Translations under genes and position numbers: made by a program
The notes under the pieces: generated by a model
The model's database searches: none
Told to the model about the DNA's origin: nothing
Seen by the model: only the letters and a program-made list of their open reading frames with translations
Shown here: positions 49,614-59,933 of the stretch, piece by piece
Position numbering within the stretch: the first letter of the stretch is position 1
Layout: every line of letters starts with the position of its first letter
Assembly (NCBI GenBank): GCA_016716335.1
Contig: JADJWN010000008.1
Location: 62,001 to 126,000, forward strand
Length of the DNA stretch: 64,000 nt
Source: Saprospiraceae bacterium
GTDB lineage: Bacteria > Bacteroidota > Bacteroidia > Chitinophagales > Saprospiraceae
Reading direction: 5' to 3'

Positions 49614-49722
49614 ATGTATCCGATTTGCCGAAGTAAATATAATGCAATTAACCGGTACATGCAGGATTCTTATTGTCCCGTATTTTGCAGAGCACTGATA
49701 TGTCGTGTTTTCAAAAAGGGCA

Positions 49723-51234
49723 CTATGGCTTTTCAGGCTTCATTTGGGGAAAGAACAGCACATCCTGTATGGATGGTTGGTTGGTCATAATCATTGCCAG
49801 TCTGTCCATTCCTATACCCAGACCTGCTGTCGGAGGCATACCGTATTCCAGAGCCCTCAGAAAATCTTCATCGAGTACCATGGCTTCTTCATCACCACGT
49901 TTGCCCAATTCAAGCTGTGCTTCAAATCTCTGCCTCTGATCTATGGGGTCATTGAGCTCTGAGAAGGCATTGCAAATCTCCTTTTTATTACAGATGGCTT
50001 CAAATCTTTCTACAAGGCCGGGTTTCGACTTGTGTTTTTTGGCCAAAGGAGACATTTCTATCGGGTAGTCTGTGATAAAAGTGGGCTGAATAAGTTCGCC
50101 CTCACATTTTTCACCAAAAATTTCATCAATGATTTTTCCTTTACCCATGGTATTATCCACAGGAACATGGAGTTTTTTGGCGGTTTCTCTGAGTTCGGCC
50201 TCATCCATTTCGCTGATGTCTATACCGGTAAAATGTTTGATGGCTCCATACATGGTAAATCTCTTCCAGGGCCTCTTGAAGTCTATCAGATTTTCACCAA
50301 CTTTTATTTGAGTGGTACCATGAAGGTCTAAGGCCACTTTCTCGATCATCTCTTCCACAAGATTCATCATCCATTCGTAGTCCTTATAAGCCACATACAA
50401 TTCTATCTGTGTGAACTCCGGATTGTGAAAACGGCTCATGCCTTCATTTCTGAAGTCTTTGCTGAACTCATACACTCCGTCAAATCCACCCACGATCAAT
50501 CGCTTCAGATACAGCTCATTGGCGATACGGAGATACAACTTCATATCCAGAGTGTTGTGGTGCGTAGTGAAGGGTCTTGCAGCCGCACCGCCATACAGGG
50601 GTTGGAGTATGGGAGTTTCCACTTCCAGATATCCCTTGGCGTTGAGATATTCCCTCATGGAATTGTACATCTTAGTCCTTTTGATGAAAACATCCTTTAC
50701 ATGGCTGTTGACCACCAGATCCACATATCGCTGCCTGTATCGCTGCTCCGGGTCTGTAAATGCATCGTACACCTTGCCTTCCTCATCTGTTTTCACTACG
50801 GGGAGTGGTCTTAAAGATTTGGACAGAAGCTTCAGTTCTGTCACGTGAATGGTGCATTCGCCCATCTGTGTGTAGAAAGCAAATCCCTTTACCCCTATGA
50901 AATCTCCGAGGTCAAACCACTTTTTGAAGGCCTCATTGTACAGGGTTTTATCTTCACCCGGACAGATATCGTCTCTGGAAATATATATCTGTATTCTGCC
51001 TGTGGCATCCTGCAATTCTCCAAAGGAAGCCTTGCCCATGATACGCTTAGACATCAGTCTGCCGGCCAGGGAAACGGATTGATATTGCTCACTGCCGGGC
51101 TGGAAGTTTGTTTTGATTTCCAAGGCTGTAGCATTGACGTCAAAGGTGTCGGAAGGGTAGGGCTCTATACCTGCATCTATAAGTTTCTGAAGATTTTCTC
51201 TTCTTACGATTTCCTGTTCGCTGAGATGTTGCAT
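49723..51234 (-). CDS. lysS: Lysyl-tRNA synthetase, class II
   Basis: 503 residues, full length. N-terminal OB-fold anticodon domain (SLAGRLMSKRIMGKASFGEL), class II motif 2 (FRNEGMSRFHNPEFTQIE) and motif 3 (GLGIGMDRLAMIMTN). Stands alone at the edge of the accessory island. Confidence 0.95.
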   Translation of the reverse strand: MQHLSEQEIVRRENLQKLIDAGIEPYPSDTFDVNATALEIKTNFQPGSEQYQSVSLAGRLMSKRIMGKASFGELQDATGRIQIYISRDDICPGEDKTLYNEAFKKWFDLGDFIGVKGFAFYTQMGECTIHVTELKLLSKSLRPLPVVKTDEEGKVYDAFTDPEQRYRQRYVDLVVNSHVKDVFIKRTKMYNSMREYLNAKGYLEVETPILQPLYGGAAARPFTTHHNTLDMKLYLRIANELYLKRLIVGGFDGVYEFSKDFRNEGMSRFHNPEFTQIELYVAYKDYEWMMNLVEEMIEKVALDLHGTTQIKVGENLIDFKRPWKRFTMYGAIKHFTGIDISEMDEAELRETAKKLHVPVDNTMGKGKIIDEIFGEKCEGELIQPTFITDYPIEMSPLAKKHKSKPGLVERFEAICNKKEICNAFSELNDPIDQRQRFEAQLELGKRGDEEAMVLDEDFLRALEYGMPPTAGLGIGMDRLAMIMTNQPSIQDVLFFPQMKPEKP

Positions 51235-51596
51235 AATCTGAGATACTAAAATAAAAAGGCTGCAAAGTTATGAAAATATTCCTAATGCCTTTTCAAAATG
51301 GGAAAATGGTATTTAAGATACCAGAGTTTTGATTTTATGTGCTTGATTCCTTTGAAATCATCCGACTCAACTGCCTTGTATAGCTCATTAAATGCCTAAA
51401 AAATGAAAAGTTTTGTTTTTAATAGTCTTGTTCATCATCTATTTCGCTAAATATTTAGCCCTTTTAGCTTAACAACGGAATTGCCTCGAAATGGTCTGCC
51501 TGGCCTTTGTGGATATTTTTCTGATTGGGCGGGTAGGCTTATGTATTTAATTCGTATGGCATGAAATGGGTTGGCTTAGTATTGACAGTTATTCGA
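51235..51596. other. Gene-free stretch between lysS and the Fic remnant
   Basis: No coding potential, RNA gene or terminator recognised. A 30-base segment (51561-51590) matches 57693-57722, next to an IS66 remnant, at 26 of 30 bases, so part of this stretch may be old IS66 flank. Confidence 0.4.
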
Positions 51597-52679
51597 TTAC
51601 TTTAGAATATAGTATGCATCCGTAACTTTAATCTCTCTGTAATGTAAAGTGTAATTCACATTCCGTCCTCTGCCATGTTTTTCAATCAATCCTTTATCAA
51701 CTTACTTTGATAGAATACCTTTCACCATGGGTAATGATATTTCCAGTTACTCAGAAATTTCTCCTGACTGAATGTTTGGTCGATTTTGAACAATCGTATA
51801 AATTGATTTTTCTTTGGGTGAAAATTGGGATTCCGTTCCACTTTTATTCAATTTCAACATAAGTTGAGATAGAATATTCGACAAGCAACTCAAGAAGAAC
51901 AGTATCCCAACAGTAATATCTTCTTTGGGGTGTTGTGCCTGGCAACTTCTAAGCACCCGGTAATATTCACTTTTTCGGTTTTCAATTTCGTGTTTAAAAC
52001 TCACTTATTGGATTCATTAAAACCCGTGTTTGTGTAATAAAAGCATGTAAATCAAACGACTTGAACGTCCATTTCCATCTTGAAAAGGTTGAACACTTAA
52101 AAAATCATAGACAAAAGATGCAATTTTTATTGAAGGGTGGACAACCGTTTTATTCTTACACCAATTGATTAATTCTCTGATGGCTTCTTCTGCGGTAAAT
52201 CCTGCTTCAGCTGTATGGAAGATGATTAGTTTTGTCACATCAGGAAATGAAGCTTCAACCGCATTACTATGTGTTTTACTATTACCTATATGCCTTTGAT
52301 CTCAGGCACTATATTTCATCAAAATATTGCGTAAACTTTTGATGTGATTTTCGATAAGATTTATGGCTGAGTATTATTCCGAAATCAAATCCAGAACTTC
52401 AAAATAACCTGCTACTTCATGTGAATCTCTGTCCGTGAGTCGCGTTATGTTATTTTATTTAAGTAACACTTCCACTTCTTCATCGCTCATTTTGTTGCTT
52501 TCAATTCGGTTTGAAGCACCAATGCTTCGAACTGTAGCAATATTTTTTAACTCACTGAGGCTTTGTCTTTCTTTTCTTTCTATCGATGTCCAATTAGCAT
52601 CAAAACGGTCTTTTTCACCGATTAAGTTTATCAATTTTCAGTCAATGTTCAGTTTAAAATTATATACCTCATTATTCAT
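51597..52679 (-). pseudogene. Fic-family protein pseudogene
   Basis: Fic/DOC AMP-transferase, about 360 codons, dead. From ATG 52679 one frame can be followed for over 900 bases to about 51747 through seven in-frame stops (after NFKLNID, EVEVLLK, LDLISE, MKYSA, three close together after LLHKHGF). Recognisable text: LIGEKDRFDANWTSIERKER, DSHEVAGYFEVLDLI, HTAEAGFTAEEAIRELI, and the Fic core VQPFQDGNGRSSRL where the active-site histidine of HPFxDGNGR is Gln. After SGEISE a frameshift leads to the C-terminal winged helix (GLIEKHGRGRNVNYTLHYRE) ending at 51597. Two stops replace expected tryptophans (TGG to TGA). Confidence 0.85.
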
Positions 52680-52682
52680 TAT

Positions 52683-52752
52683 GATACGATATGATACAAA
52701 AAGATACGATTATAGATTGAAACCATAATACTTTTAGATACGATTCAATACG
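52683..52752. repeat. Phased GATACGAT repeats
   Basis: GATACGAT or close variants start at 52683, 52693, 52703, 52737 and 52747: two groups with an exact 10-base period, just upstream of the Fic start codon. They look like helical-phase protein-binding sites or iterons. No other gene is recognised between 52680 and 52897. Confidence 0.5.
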
Positions 52753-52897
52753 TTTATATGTGATTGTTATACGAAAAGTGCCCCTGTGTTCAAAGGTTAA
52801 ACTTTCTTACTGATATCCTTGGATTGCCTTGAAATTAATGTCAGAATACTGCTTTTGAGTGGCACAAATTGATAAAACTCCTATGCATAACTTGAAT

Positions 52898-53893
52898 TCA
52901 GGCATCAATCAATATCCTGTTTTCAAGTTCCGATAATAATAATTTTAAATCTTGTTTCATCAGATTAATTTGTGCTTCTATTTGGTCGTGCATATTGGCT
53001 CTGTTGGTCAATTGGTCAGCGGTGTATTTTCCGCCTTCTCCAAAAAAGAGATTGTAGACTTTTTCTTTATTCTTTTCCTTAGTGTCTGCAATTTGTCCGA
53101 ACCCAAGCCATTTGTCCACCAGTTGCTGTCTTAACGATTGACCTTTGGTATCCGGATTTTGGTAATTTAAGTAATACCAGACAGAAGCTGGAAATATTGA
53201 TGAAGTTTGAGGGCCTGTCCAGATGTCTTTCAATGCGTTTCTTGAGTGATAAAAATTTACTTTACGCTTATTGATCAGGATTAATACCCCCAAAGTCGCT
53301 TCTGTCAGACCAGAACCGATACCAATAAATTCAGGAGTACTGCCGGCACCGCCATTTGCCAGCAAAATTCCTGCGGTAATTGCACCGGCTGCTCCAACCA
53401 CAATAGCACCAACGGTCAATTTAGTTTCTGCATCATCTTCTTTAGCTTTCAGGTAGGTGGCTATCTGGTCTGCACGTTCTTCTTCGCAATCCATTTCACT
53501 TGCCACTGAAGAAATTTCAAGTGAGGAAAAATTAATTCTTTGATAAATTTTTTGCGATAATTCTATAATTTCAAGCCTTTTGTCATTGGAAGGGCTTGAT
53601 TTATAGATTTTTTTCAGTTTAACAAATTCAGTTAAATCGTCAAGCAAACCGATTGCATTGGCAATATTCAGTGATTGAAAAGAAAACATATGAAACAAAA
53701 CGCTGTCTATGGCAAGCGTATGAATGGGTTTTGGTAATTCGGATATTGTATATTGGCTTGAAGCCTGATGATTGCAGTTGCTTTTCTCAAGCTGAGAGCT
53801 AAGTTGAGCATTTTTTAATCCTGCACAGGAGGTCAGAGTCATGATTGTAATCGTAACTACCCAAATAGTTGTTTGATATGCATTCTGATTCAT
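52898..53893 (-). CDS. Lipoprotein of unknown function with a membrane hairpin
   Basis: 331 residues. Lipobox in TLTSC (about Cys23). The middle has two glycine/alanine-rich hydrophobic segments (TVGAIVVGAAGAITAGILLA and EATLGVLILIN) that could form a hairpin; the flanks are charged helices with coiled-coil character. The C-terminus (LKLLLSELENRILI) is helical. No family recognised. Isolated in the accessory island with no close neighbour on its strand. Confidence 0.65.
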   Translation of the reverse strand: MNQNAYQTTIWVVTITIMTLTSCAGLKNAQLSSQLEKSNCNHQASSQYTISELPKPIHTLAIDSVLFHMFSFQSLNIANAIGLLDDLTEFVKLKKIYKSSPSNDKRLEIIELSQKIYQRINFSSLEISSVASEMDCEEERADQIATYLKAKEDDAETKLTVGAIVVGAAGAITAGILLANGGAGSTPEFIGIGSGLTEATLGVLILINKRKVNFYHSRNALKDIWTGPQTSSIFPASVWYYLNYQNPDTKGQSLRQQLVDKWLGFGQIADTKEKNKEKVYNLFFGEGGKYTADQLTNRANMHDQIEAQINLMKQDLKLLLSELENRILIDA

Positions 53894-54317
53894 TCTTTTT
53901 TAATCGTCACTTGATTGAGAGTGATTTTTTCTTGTAATATTCTTATCAAATAGGTAAGGCTATCAAACGACACAAATGTGGAATTTATCTCCATTCCTTT
54001 TAACAAGATATTTACAAAGATAATCAAGCGGGCATGATTAATAATAATTTTTAAAAGTCTGTACAATTTACTTTAAGAAAATAACTCCGATTGGTAAAAA
54101 TGTACTGTACCCGCCATTGATTTTGGACCACGCCTAATGCGTCGCAAGCTATGCCATAGGAAGACAAGCAAGTTTTCGTGCTTATGCTCGATTAGTTTGC
54201 TTACTTTTTGCAAACCGCGGTTTCCGCCAGGATTAAGGTCAGTTTATCATAATGTCCATGGATTACCATCCGTGGTTGCAAATATTGTATCCCTAAGTGG
54301 GTGTAGCTGAACCGTTA
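53894..54317. other. Gene-free stretch with an unidentified ORF remnant
   Basis: On the minus strand about 54230-54080 an open frame reads NPGGNRGLQKVSKLIEHKHE and continues LLVFLWHSLRRIRRG, ending in TAA. It has no start and I do not recognise it. Nothing else is seen. Confidence 0.3.
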
Positions 54318-57048
54318 CTAAATCTTTATCACCTTCAAAGCCATGTACCTTCCGTCCGAGAATGTAATGTAAATGTAATACATACCTTCACTATCGGGAA
54401 GCCGGCAAATAACGGGCTCAGTAGTCAGCATTATCTTAGTTTGAATGCATTTTCCTGTAGGGTCAAACAAGGAGACAGAAACTTCTTCCTGAATGCTTCC
54501 GAAGTCTATTTTTACATCTCCATTGGTTGGATTTGGAAGAGAGAATCAGATTGGGTTTTTCTGATTCAAAAACACTGCTGACGGTATATTGCAAGGTGGC
54601 TTCACATCCGTCATAATCCACCACTCTGACTGTTCTTACATTTCCGGTTGTATCAATTGAAGTGGTGTAAGGTGCTACCCCACCGGACACGGTAAGCTCA
54701 TCATTGATTATCCGGAGTGTGAGCGTATCAAGAAGGCAACAAATATCAGCTTGCCCTTCTTCTTTGGGTTCTCCATCGGGATAATACAAATTAATGATGG
54801 ACTGTAAGATAGCTGTCCGCTGTTGTGCTTCCGTCTCATCATAAGTCAGTGACTTCTGATAATGCCACCCAACACCATAATCAGGATCATCATTTGGGCC
54901 ATTCGTATTTAAATCGGGATATACGGACAGTGCATAATTAATGAAAGCTGCATTATCTGCCGGAATAAGACTGATATAGTCCCTGAGTCTGTGGTAGAGT
55001 GCCCGTGATTTTGGGATGTTTAATTGGTCAAATGTGGATTGTACTATCGATGGATTTTTGGGAAGGATTCCAAAAACATGGAACAAGGGCCGCAAATCAG
55101 CCTGAGCTGCGGTGGACATTCTGATAATCCTGCTATCAATATTCTGATCGTTGATGCCATGGTCAATCCCATTTATAAAATCTATGTATTCCTGTTTCCA
55201 GAAATTTCTGAGTGCACACCAGCCGAACAGCTTGACTATTTCTGTATAATGACCGTAGCCTCTGTGTTGATAGCGTACTTCATCTTTGGTGGTGTTGGAA
55301 ATATCTCTTTCTGAGCCAAAGGTATTGGAGACCATTCTATGGGTAGCAGTCCTGTCAATGTCAAACAGGCTTGGGCCAAAACTATCCATCATGGCTTTAT
55401 CCAGGTCTGTATTCAAACCATAATTCATGGCCATAATGTAGGGAAAATTGACAATCGCTTCTACCTCTCCCGGAAATTTGCTGATAGCCAGGGCATGCCC
55501 GGTCTCATGAAAGTTGGTATCATCATCAGGGCCGGGTCCATTAATAAAATATGCCGGGCCAGGCACATTGAAATAGTCGAGCGGTGTATTGGACATTGGA
55601 TATCCGATAGAATAGGCACCGGACCTTATCATTACATCTGCAATCATGTACATGTTGTGCTTGTCAGGAATGATTTGCCTTGCCATGACGGAATTGACAG
55701 CTCTCAGAGCCTTTTCCCAATCCCCTAATGTCTTAATCAAATCATATTGGCCGGGTATGATGGAATGCCTGGGGATGGTGTACATTACATTCTCAGATTC
55801 AAATACCGCCCAGGGGCCGGGTTTGTTCAATTCTGCATCGATATCCTGAGTTTCATGAAAGGATTTCAATGATATGAAGGGAGCTTCCACAATATTTAGA
55901 GCACTTATCTGTACGACTCCTTCATCGGCTCCGTAAGGGACAAGAATGGATATGGCTCCGCCCAAAGGATTGTATATATCGATACTTTCCGTATTGATTT
56001 CAAATTTTTTTGAGATTCTGTCCAGTCTTTTGAAAAGATGTTTGTTGGAGAGATCCCATTCATGCGATCCTACTCTGATGTAAAAATCCTTTCCCACAAG
56101 TGCAGAAGGAAGTGTGATCCGGGCAATAGTACCGGGAGCTAAATAAAATCCTGTGGGCCGCAAAGCATGTGTTGTTCCATCCCCGTTGATATTAAAGTAA
56201 GGATTCATACCATCCGGATCTTTGAAACTTGCCAGAATTTTAACGGAGTAGGCCAGAGCAGAATCTGACGGAGGGGCGACATAACCCGGAAAGCTAACGC
56301 ATGCATTGAACTTCCACTCCTTAATCAGATGTGGAAACGCTGCATACACCTCAGGAGTGAATACATGGTCGAATATGCCCTGTTGCAGCCCCACCATTAC
56401 CCGGGCTAATTCTATAGCGGGGTTGTTTCCCACAGTTTTACTGAAACCATACATAGTATTTGGCGTAGTGAAAAGTGCACCAAAAACATCATCATAAGTT
56501 TCTATGATGGATTTAGCAAGAAAGATGGTGGTATCGCTCTGCGCCAGACAATCCGGAAAGTTGGAAAAGATGTTGTATATAAAATTCAATTTACTTATTG
56601 CGAGGGAGCCGGAACCCTCAATGTGTCCCTTCAAATCACTCAGAGCATTCCGGGTATAGCGGCATTTGTCCGGGCAATAAGCCGTTACTCTGGCATAACG
56701 GCCAATGTCATCGCTGCCGCTTGCCACAAGCTTCCCGTTAGCAAACAATTTATATCCGTAAGGAGCAAATATACCATCTCCGTATGTATCGAATATCTCG
56801 AAAAAAAAGCAGCCATCCGCAGCCACGCAGATGCTCTCGGCATAAAGTGAAAAGTTGCCGTAGGTGCCTCCCTGTCCTCCTTGTGATATGATTGTACCGG
56901 TCAGGTCAGTTAACTTCCAGTAGGTCTCATCACCGAAATTATCTGTTGCGATTTCGATCTTAATTTCAATCTCATTTACACCGCATTGTGCAAAGGAAAA
57001 AGCACTTTGAAGTAGAAGGAGGAAACAAAAAACAGATTTTTTATACAT
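54318..57048 (-). CDS. M60-like zinc metallopeptidase with T9SS sorting domain, frameshifted
   Basis: About 909 residues from ATG 57048 (MYKKSVFCFLLLLQSAFSFA, signal peptide; a longer frame is rejected for that reason). An N-terminal domain with EIEIKIEIATDNFGDETYWK and a FDTYGDGI motif occurs in many secreted Bacteroidota proteins. The gluzincin site NFHETGHALA and the surrounding PGPAYFINGPGPDDD resemble M60/enhancin peptidases, which attack glycoproteins. Near the end one base is extra: after EKPNLI the frame shifts (about 54537-54550) and continues SLPNPTNGDVKIDFGSIQEE, a type A sorting domain ending KVIKI at 54318. Confidence 0.75.
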
Positions 57049-57339
57049 CTTTTTTGACTTAAGCAAATTTAAAATATCATGTGACCCGAAAATTTCATGG
57101 TAATGAGGCACAAGTTATGAAAAATACCTTTATGACCCGTAAACTGCATACCAAAGAATGTCTCTTGCATTGTAAGCATCCCGCGAAGTGCATGCCTTTT
57201 CGTCCAAATAAGTTGGCTTAACTTTGAAGTGGAAATTAAAATTTGAGCTACAGTATGGCACCAGGATCCCTGATATCGGATTATTTTTGTCAGAGCAGAG
57301 AAAATATTTTGGTTGACTCACCGTAGGATTGTCGTCACT

Positions 57340-57690
57340 CATTGACAAGGCAATGGGCTACATCACCAGGCGATGATAAAGCCTGATACGGTATGCCTGT
57401 ACCGGAGAAGAGGAGATAGACAACAATCCGGTGGAAAATGACATCTTCCCATTGGCGCCAGGGAGAAAAAACTATCTGTTTGCAGGAGGGTATGCAGCAG
57501 CATTGAACACAGCCACATGTTACACTTTATTTACCAGGTTCAATGCACAGGATATAAATCCGTACAACTAATTGTATTGGTTTTTAAAAAAAAGTGCCCG
57601 ATACAGATATCAATGTCATTGAGACCCTCACCCCTGTCCGTTTTTATAAACCAAGGATGATCTGTTTACTCGTAATATGTCGAATGCTTA
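57340..57690 (+). mobile_element. IS66 transposase C-terminal remnant
   Basis: Plus-strand frame from about 57341 reads DKAMGYITRR, two stops, then SLIRYACTGEEEIDNNPVEN and APGRKNYLFAGGYAAALNTA, clearly the IS66 transposase end (the family has EIDNNLVENAIRPVALGRKN). After NPYN and a TAA it goes on as LYWFLKKVPDTDINVIETLT. Only about the last 110 codons survive, with several stops. Confidence 0.75.
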
Positions 57691-57753
57691 TTATGAAATG
57701 GGATGGCTTAACGTTGGCAGTTTGTGTCTCTGCAATCAGTTCATATTTTATTC

Positions 57754-58760
57754 TTAATGTGCAGTTAAATAATTTCTCCTGGTGTTATACATTAAAAGGT
57801 ACCCTCTTTTGTCGGCCTCACTTAAAAATGAACGACTGATTAATGATTCTACAAAAAATTGTCTCTCTAAAAAAGGAATTAATAATTTCTCGACACGGCT
57901 TTGTGCAACTCCAATGCTCAATGCAAATTCCATGAAATCTCTTTTGGAAGGATGACCGCTTATTTTATATTGTTCGCTTTTAAAATCATCTGCAAAAAGT
58001 CCTCTTTTGAGTGCGAAATCCGTATCGTCCACATGCAGCCTGGTATTGATCAAATCATATGCAGGACTTAACAAATAATCTCCACTGGGTGATTCGAGTA
58101 ATGAAAAGTTCTTTAAATGAGCATCACCGTTTGAAAACAGATAATTGAATACCACTAACGAAAAGTACTTTTCTATCTCTACACGCCATGCCGGTACAAA
58201 TTTTTGAATAAGAATTCCTATCTCTTCATAGCTGTATTCATATTTGAAGTTTGCACCTGGATTGTCTTTAGTTTTTCCTGCCAGTGTAGCAAAATCTTCT
58301 TTCCCCCATTTACCTCCGTTTTCTTTAACGTCAAAACGTTTCGTGATGTACGCTGGCGTAGCATTCCTGAAAAAAATCAAAGCGTTTTCTGCCGTATTAA
58401 TTCCATATACTTGTCTGGCTATTTGCATGGTCAGGTGTTCATTGGCAGGCACCTGATCAACCTTTTTAAATCCCTCGGTACAGGCTTGAGAATATATGTG
58501 CCCTGTTCTCCTTCCTTTGTTAGCCGAAGTACATTTTTATCCAAAATTAAGCTCAACTTTTCCTGCACTCCCGATATGGATATGTGTTTGCGATTTTCCA
58601 TGAATTGCCGGGCAACTTCTTCATTTTGCTGGGGCTGTTCATAAGGTAAAATATGATTTACCCTTTTACCACCAAACAATTTCTGCAGGCATCTCGGGCT
58701 GTAGGTGGAAAAGCCTTCAGCTAATGTTCCCGGACAATATTTTAAATCATTCAGGTTCAT
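57754..58760 (-). CDS. HipT/HipA-like toxin kinase, frameshifted
   Basis: HipA-family serine/threonine kinase core, third gene of the module. The first part (58760 to about 58468) has the N-terminal lobe with KHISISGVQEKLSLIL and GTYILKPVPRDLK. One base is missing in a run of five A (58463-58467, T on the plus strand); restoring it gives KKVDQVPANEHLTMQIARQV and the catalytic lobe with FNYLFSNGDAHLKNF and LSPAYDLINT (DFG-like). About 336 residues when joined, without the N-terminal subdomain, which is on the separate upstream gene, as in HipBST. HipA-type kinases phosphorylate aminoacyl-tRNA synthetases. Confidence 0.85.
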
Positions 58761-59086
58761 TGTACTGATATTGGTTTGACGGTTATGGCCCCGATGGTAT
58801 CATACTGTGCTGTTGCTGCCAGTAATCCAAAATCATCATCCTCATCAATTTTTAATTGTGTGCATTGTAATTTTCTGTTTACTCCTTCACTCAGCATGTT
58901 GGAGAAAAAAGGAAACAGGAAAGTGTTGCTATATTCCTGCTGCGTTTTGGGTAATGTCAGGCTTATCGGTGGCATATTTGAATCCTTGAAATATTGATCA
59001 TCATACCTGAAAATATAATGCCTGCGATTTTCTTCTTTCAGAATTCCCGCTAAAATCCCATTACGGTATATCTCTAATGCTCTCAT
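58757..59086 (-). CDS. HipS-like / HipA N-terminal subdomain protein
   Basis: 109 residues: MRALEIYRNGILAGILKEEN, YFKDSNMPPISLTLPKTQQE and FFSNMLSEGVNRKL match the N-terminal Couple_hipA subdomain of HipA as a stand-alone protein. In E. coli HipBST this part (HipS) is the antitoxin. It overlaps the kinase start by 4 bases (translational coupling) and follows the HTH gene by 21 bases. Confidence 0.85.
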   Translation of the reverse strand: MRALEIYRNGILAGILKEENRRHYIFRYDDQYFKDSNMPPISLTLPKTQQEYSNTFLFPFFSNMLSEGVNRKLQCTQLKIDEDDDFGLLAATAQYDTIGAITVKPISVQ

Positions 59087-59107
59087 CTATTCAGTTTTTT
59101 ACTGAAG

Positions 59108-59320
59108 TTATCGGGACTGGTTTTTCACCTCAAGAATGAGTTCCATTCCTAATACTTCAGCCAATTTGTTCAACACCTCTAATGAAGGATTACCCTGTCC
59201 CCGTTCCAATTTATAAAGAGTATTTGTACTGACATTTGCCAGCTCAGCCAGGTGGGGTTGTGTTATGCGCAACTCCTTCCTTCTTTTTTTAATTGTTTCA
59301 CCAATAGTCTTGACTAACAT
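59108..59320 (-). CDS. HipB-like XRE-family HTH protein
   Basis: About 70 residues: MLVKTIGETIKKRRKELRIT, then QPHLAELANVSTNTLYKLER, a standard five-helix XRE HTH. ATG 59320 is chosen, not 59341, because the -7 box overlaps 59341. First gene of the module; most likely represses it through the palindromes upstream. Confidence 0.85.
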   Translation of the reverse strand: MLVKTIGETIKKRRKELRITQPHLAELANVSTNTLYKLERGQGNPSLEVLNKLAEVLGMELILEVKNQSR

Positions 59321-59457
59321 TATAGTGTGATTTAGCATCAAAGATAGAGATTTTTCTCAGAAATAGCACATAAAATCACATTATAATATGATTTATACCG
59401 TTATTCAGATTGGAATGCAATACAAAATGGTTTAAAATCACATTATATTATGGATTT
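59312..59457. promoter_or_regulatory. Three operator-like palindromes of the Hip module
   Basis: AAATCACATTATAATATGATTT at 59373-59394 is a 20/22 palindrome. Close copies are at 59435-59457 (AAATCACATTATATTATGGATTT) and 59312-59333 (half-site CATTATAGTGTGATTT, overlapping the gene start). Spacing is about 61-62 bases, six helical turns. Expected HipB sites for autoregulation by looping. Confidence 0.65.
59339..59346 (-). promoter_or_regulatory. -7 promoter box of the Hip operon
   Basis: On the minus strand TATCTTTG (59346 to 59339) matches TAnnTTTG. Transcription would start near 59332, about 12 bases before the ATG at 59320 and within the first operator. Confidence 0.6.
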
Positions 59458-59933
59458 ATTGTATAACTTCTGAATATTTGCCTCTCTATTGCTTTAGGGG
59501 TGACGGCCGATGGTTTTGCTTCATGCCCACTGACAGAAAGGTTATGTGTATATAATAAACTTTGATATAATCTTGGTATCTTTTCAGATTGCTATTGATG
59601 GTCAATTTTCAATTAAGTACCTGAAGTCTGGTGACTAAAGTGATAATCATCACTGTTTTCATAAGAATGGTGGATTAATGCTTTCATAAATAGAATGGAT
59701 TGTGTGGGGCAGGTTATGAGAAAAATCACTTATTTCCTTCTAATTTTTGTTATCCTGAAAATCATTTTCATGGTCATTTTTATTTGAGATTTCTGTCATA
59801 TTATGAACTGAAAAATAAATATTGGCCTGACTTAATTGCAATTGTTTTACCTGTTCATTCAACCAATTATACAAATTTTCCAATTCATCTTGGTTGTCCT
59901 TGATCTTGGAGAATCGAATTTTGGCAATATTGA
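59458..59933. other. Gene-free stretch
   Basis: No gene, RNA or repeat recognised. A 67-codon plus-strand frame (59700-59903) has no sign of being translated. Confidence 0.4.

Noticed and set aside
51597..52679. Stop-codon reassignment (TGA read as Trp)
   Set aside because: Genuine genes in the window end normally at TGA, and the Fic frame also has TAA stops and a lost active-site His.
57130..57348. 72-codon minus-strand frame
   Set aside because: No recognisable domain; partly overlaps the IS66 remnant.
59700..59903. 67-codon plus-strand frame
   Set aside because: No homology, no promoter box, composition like non-coding DNA.
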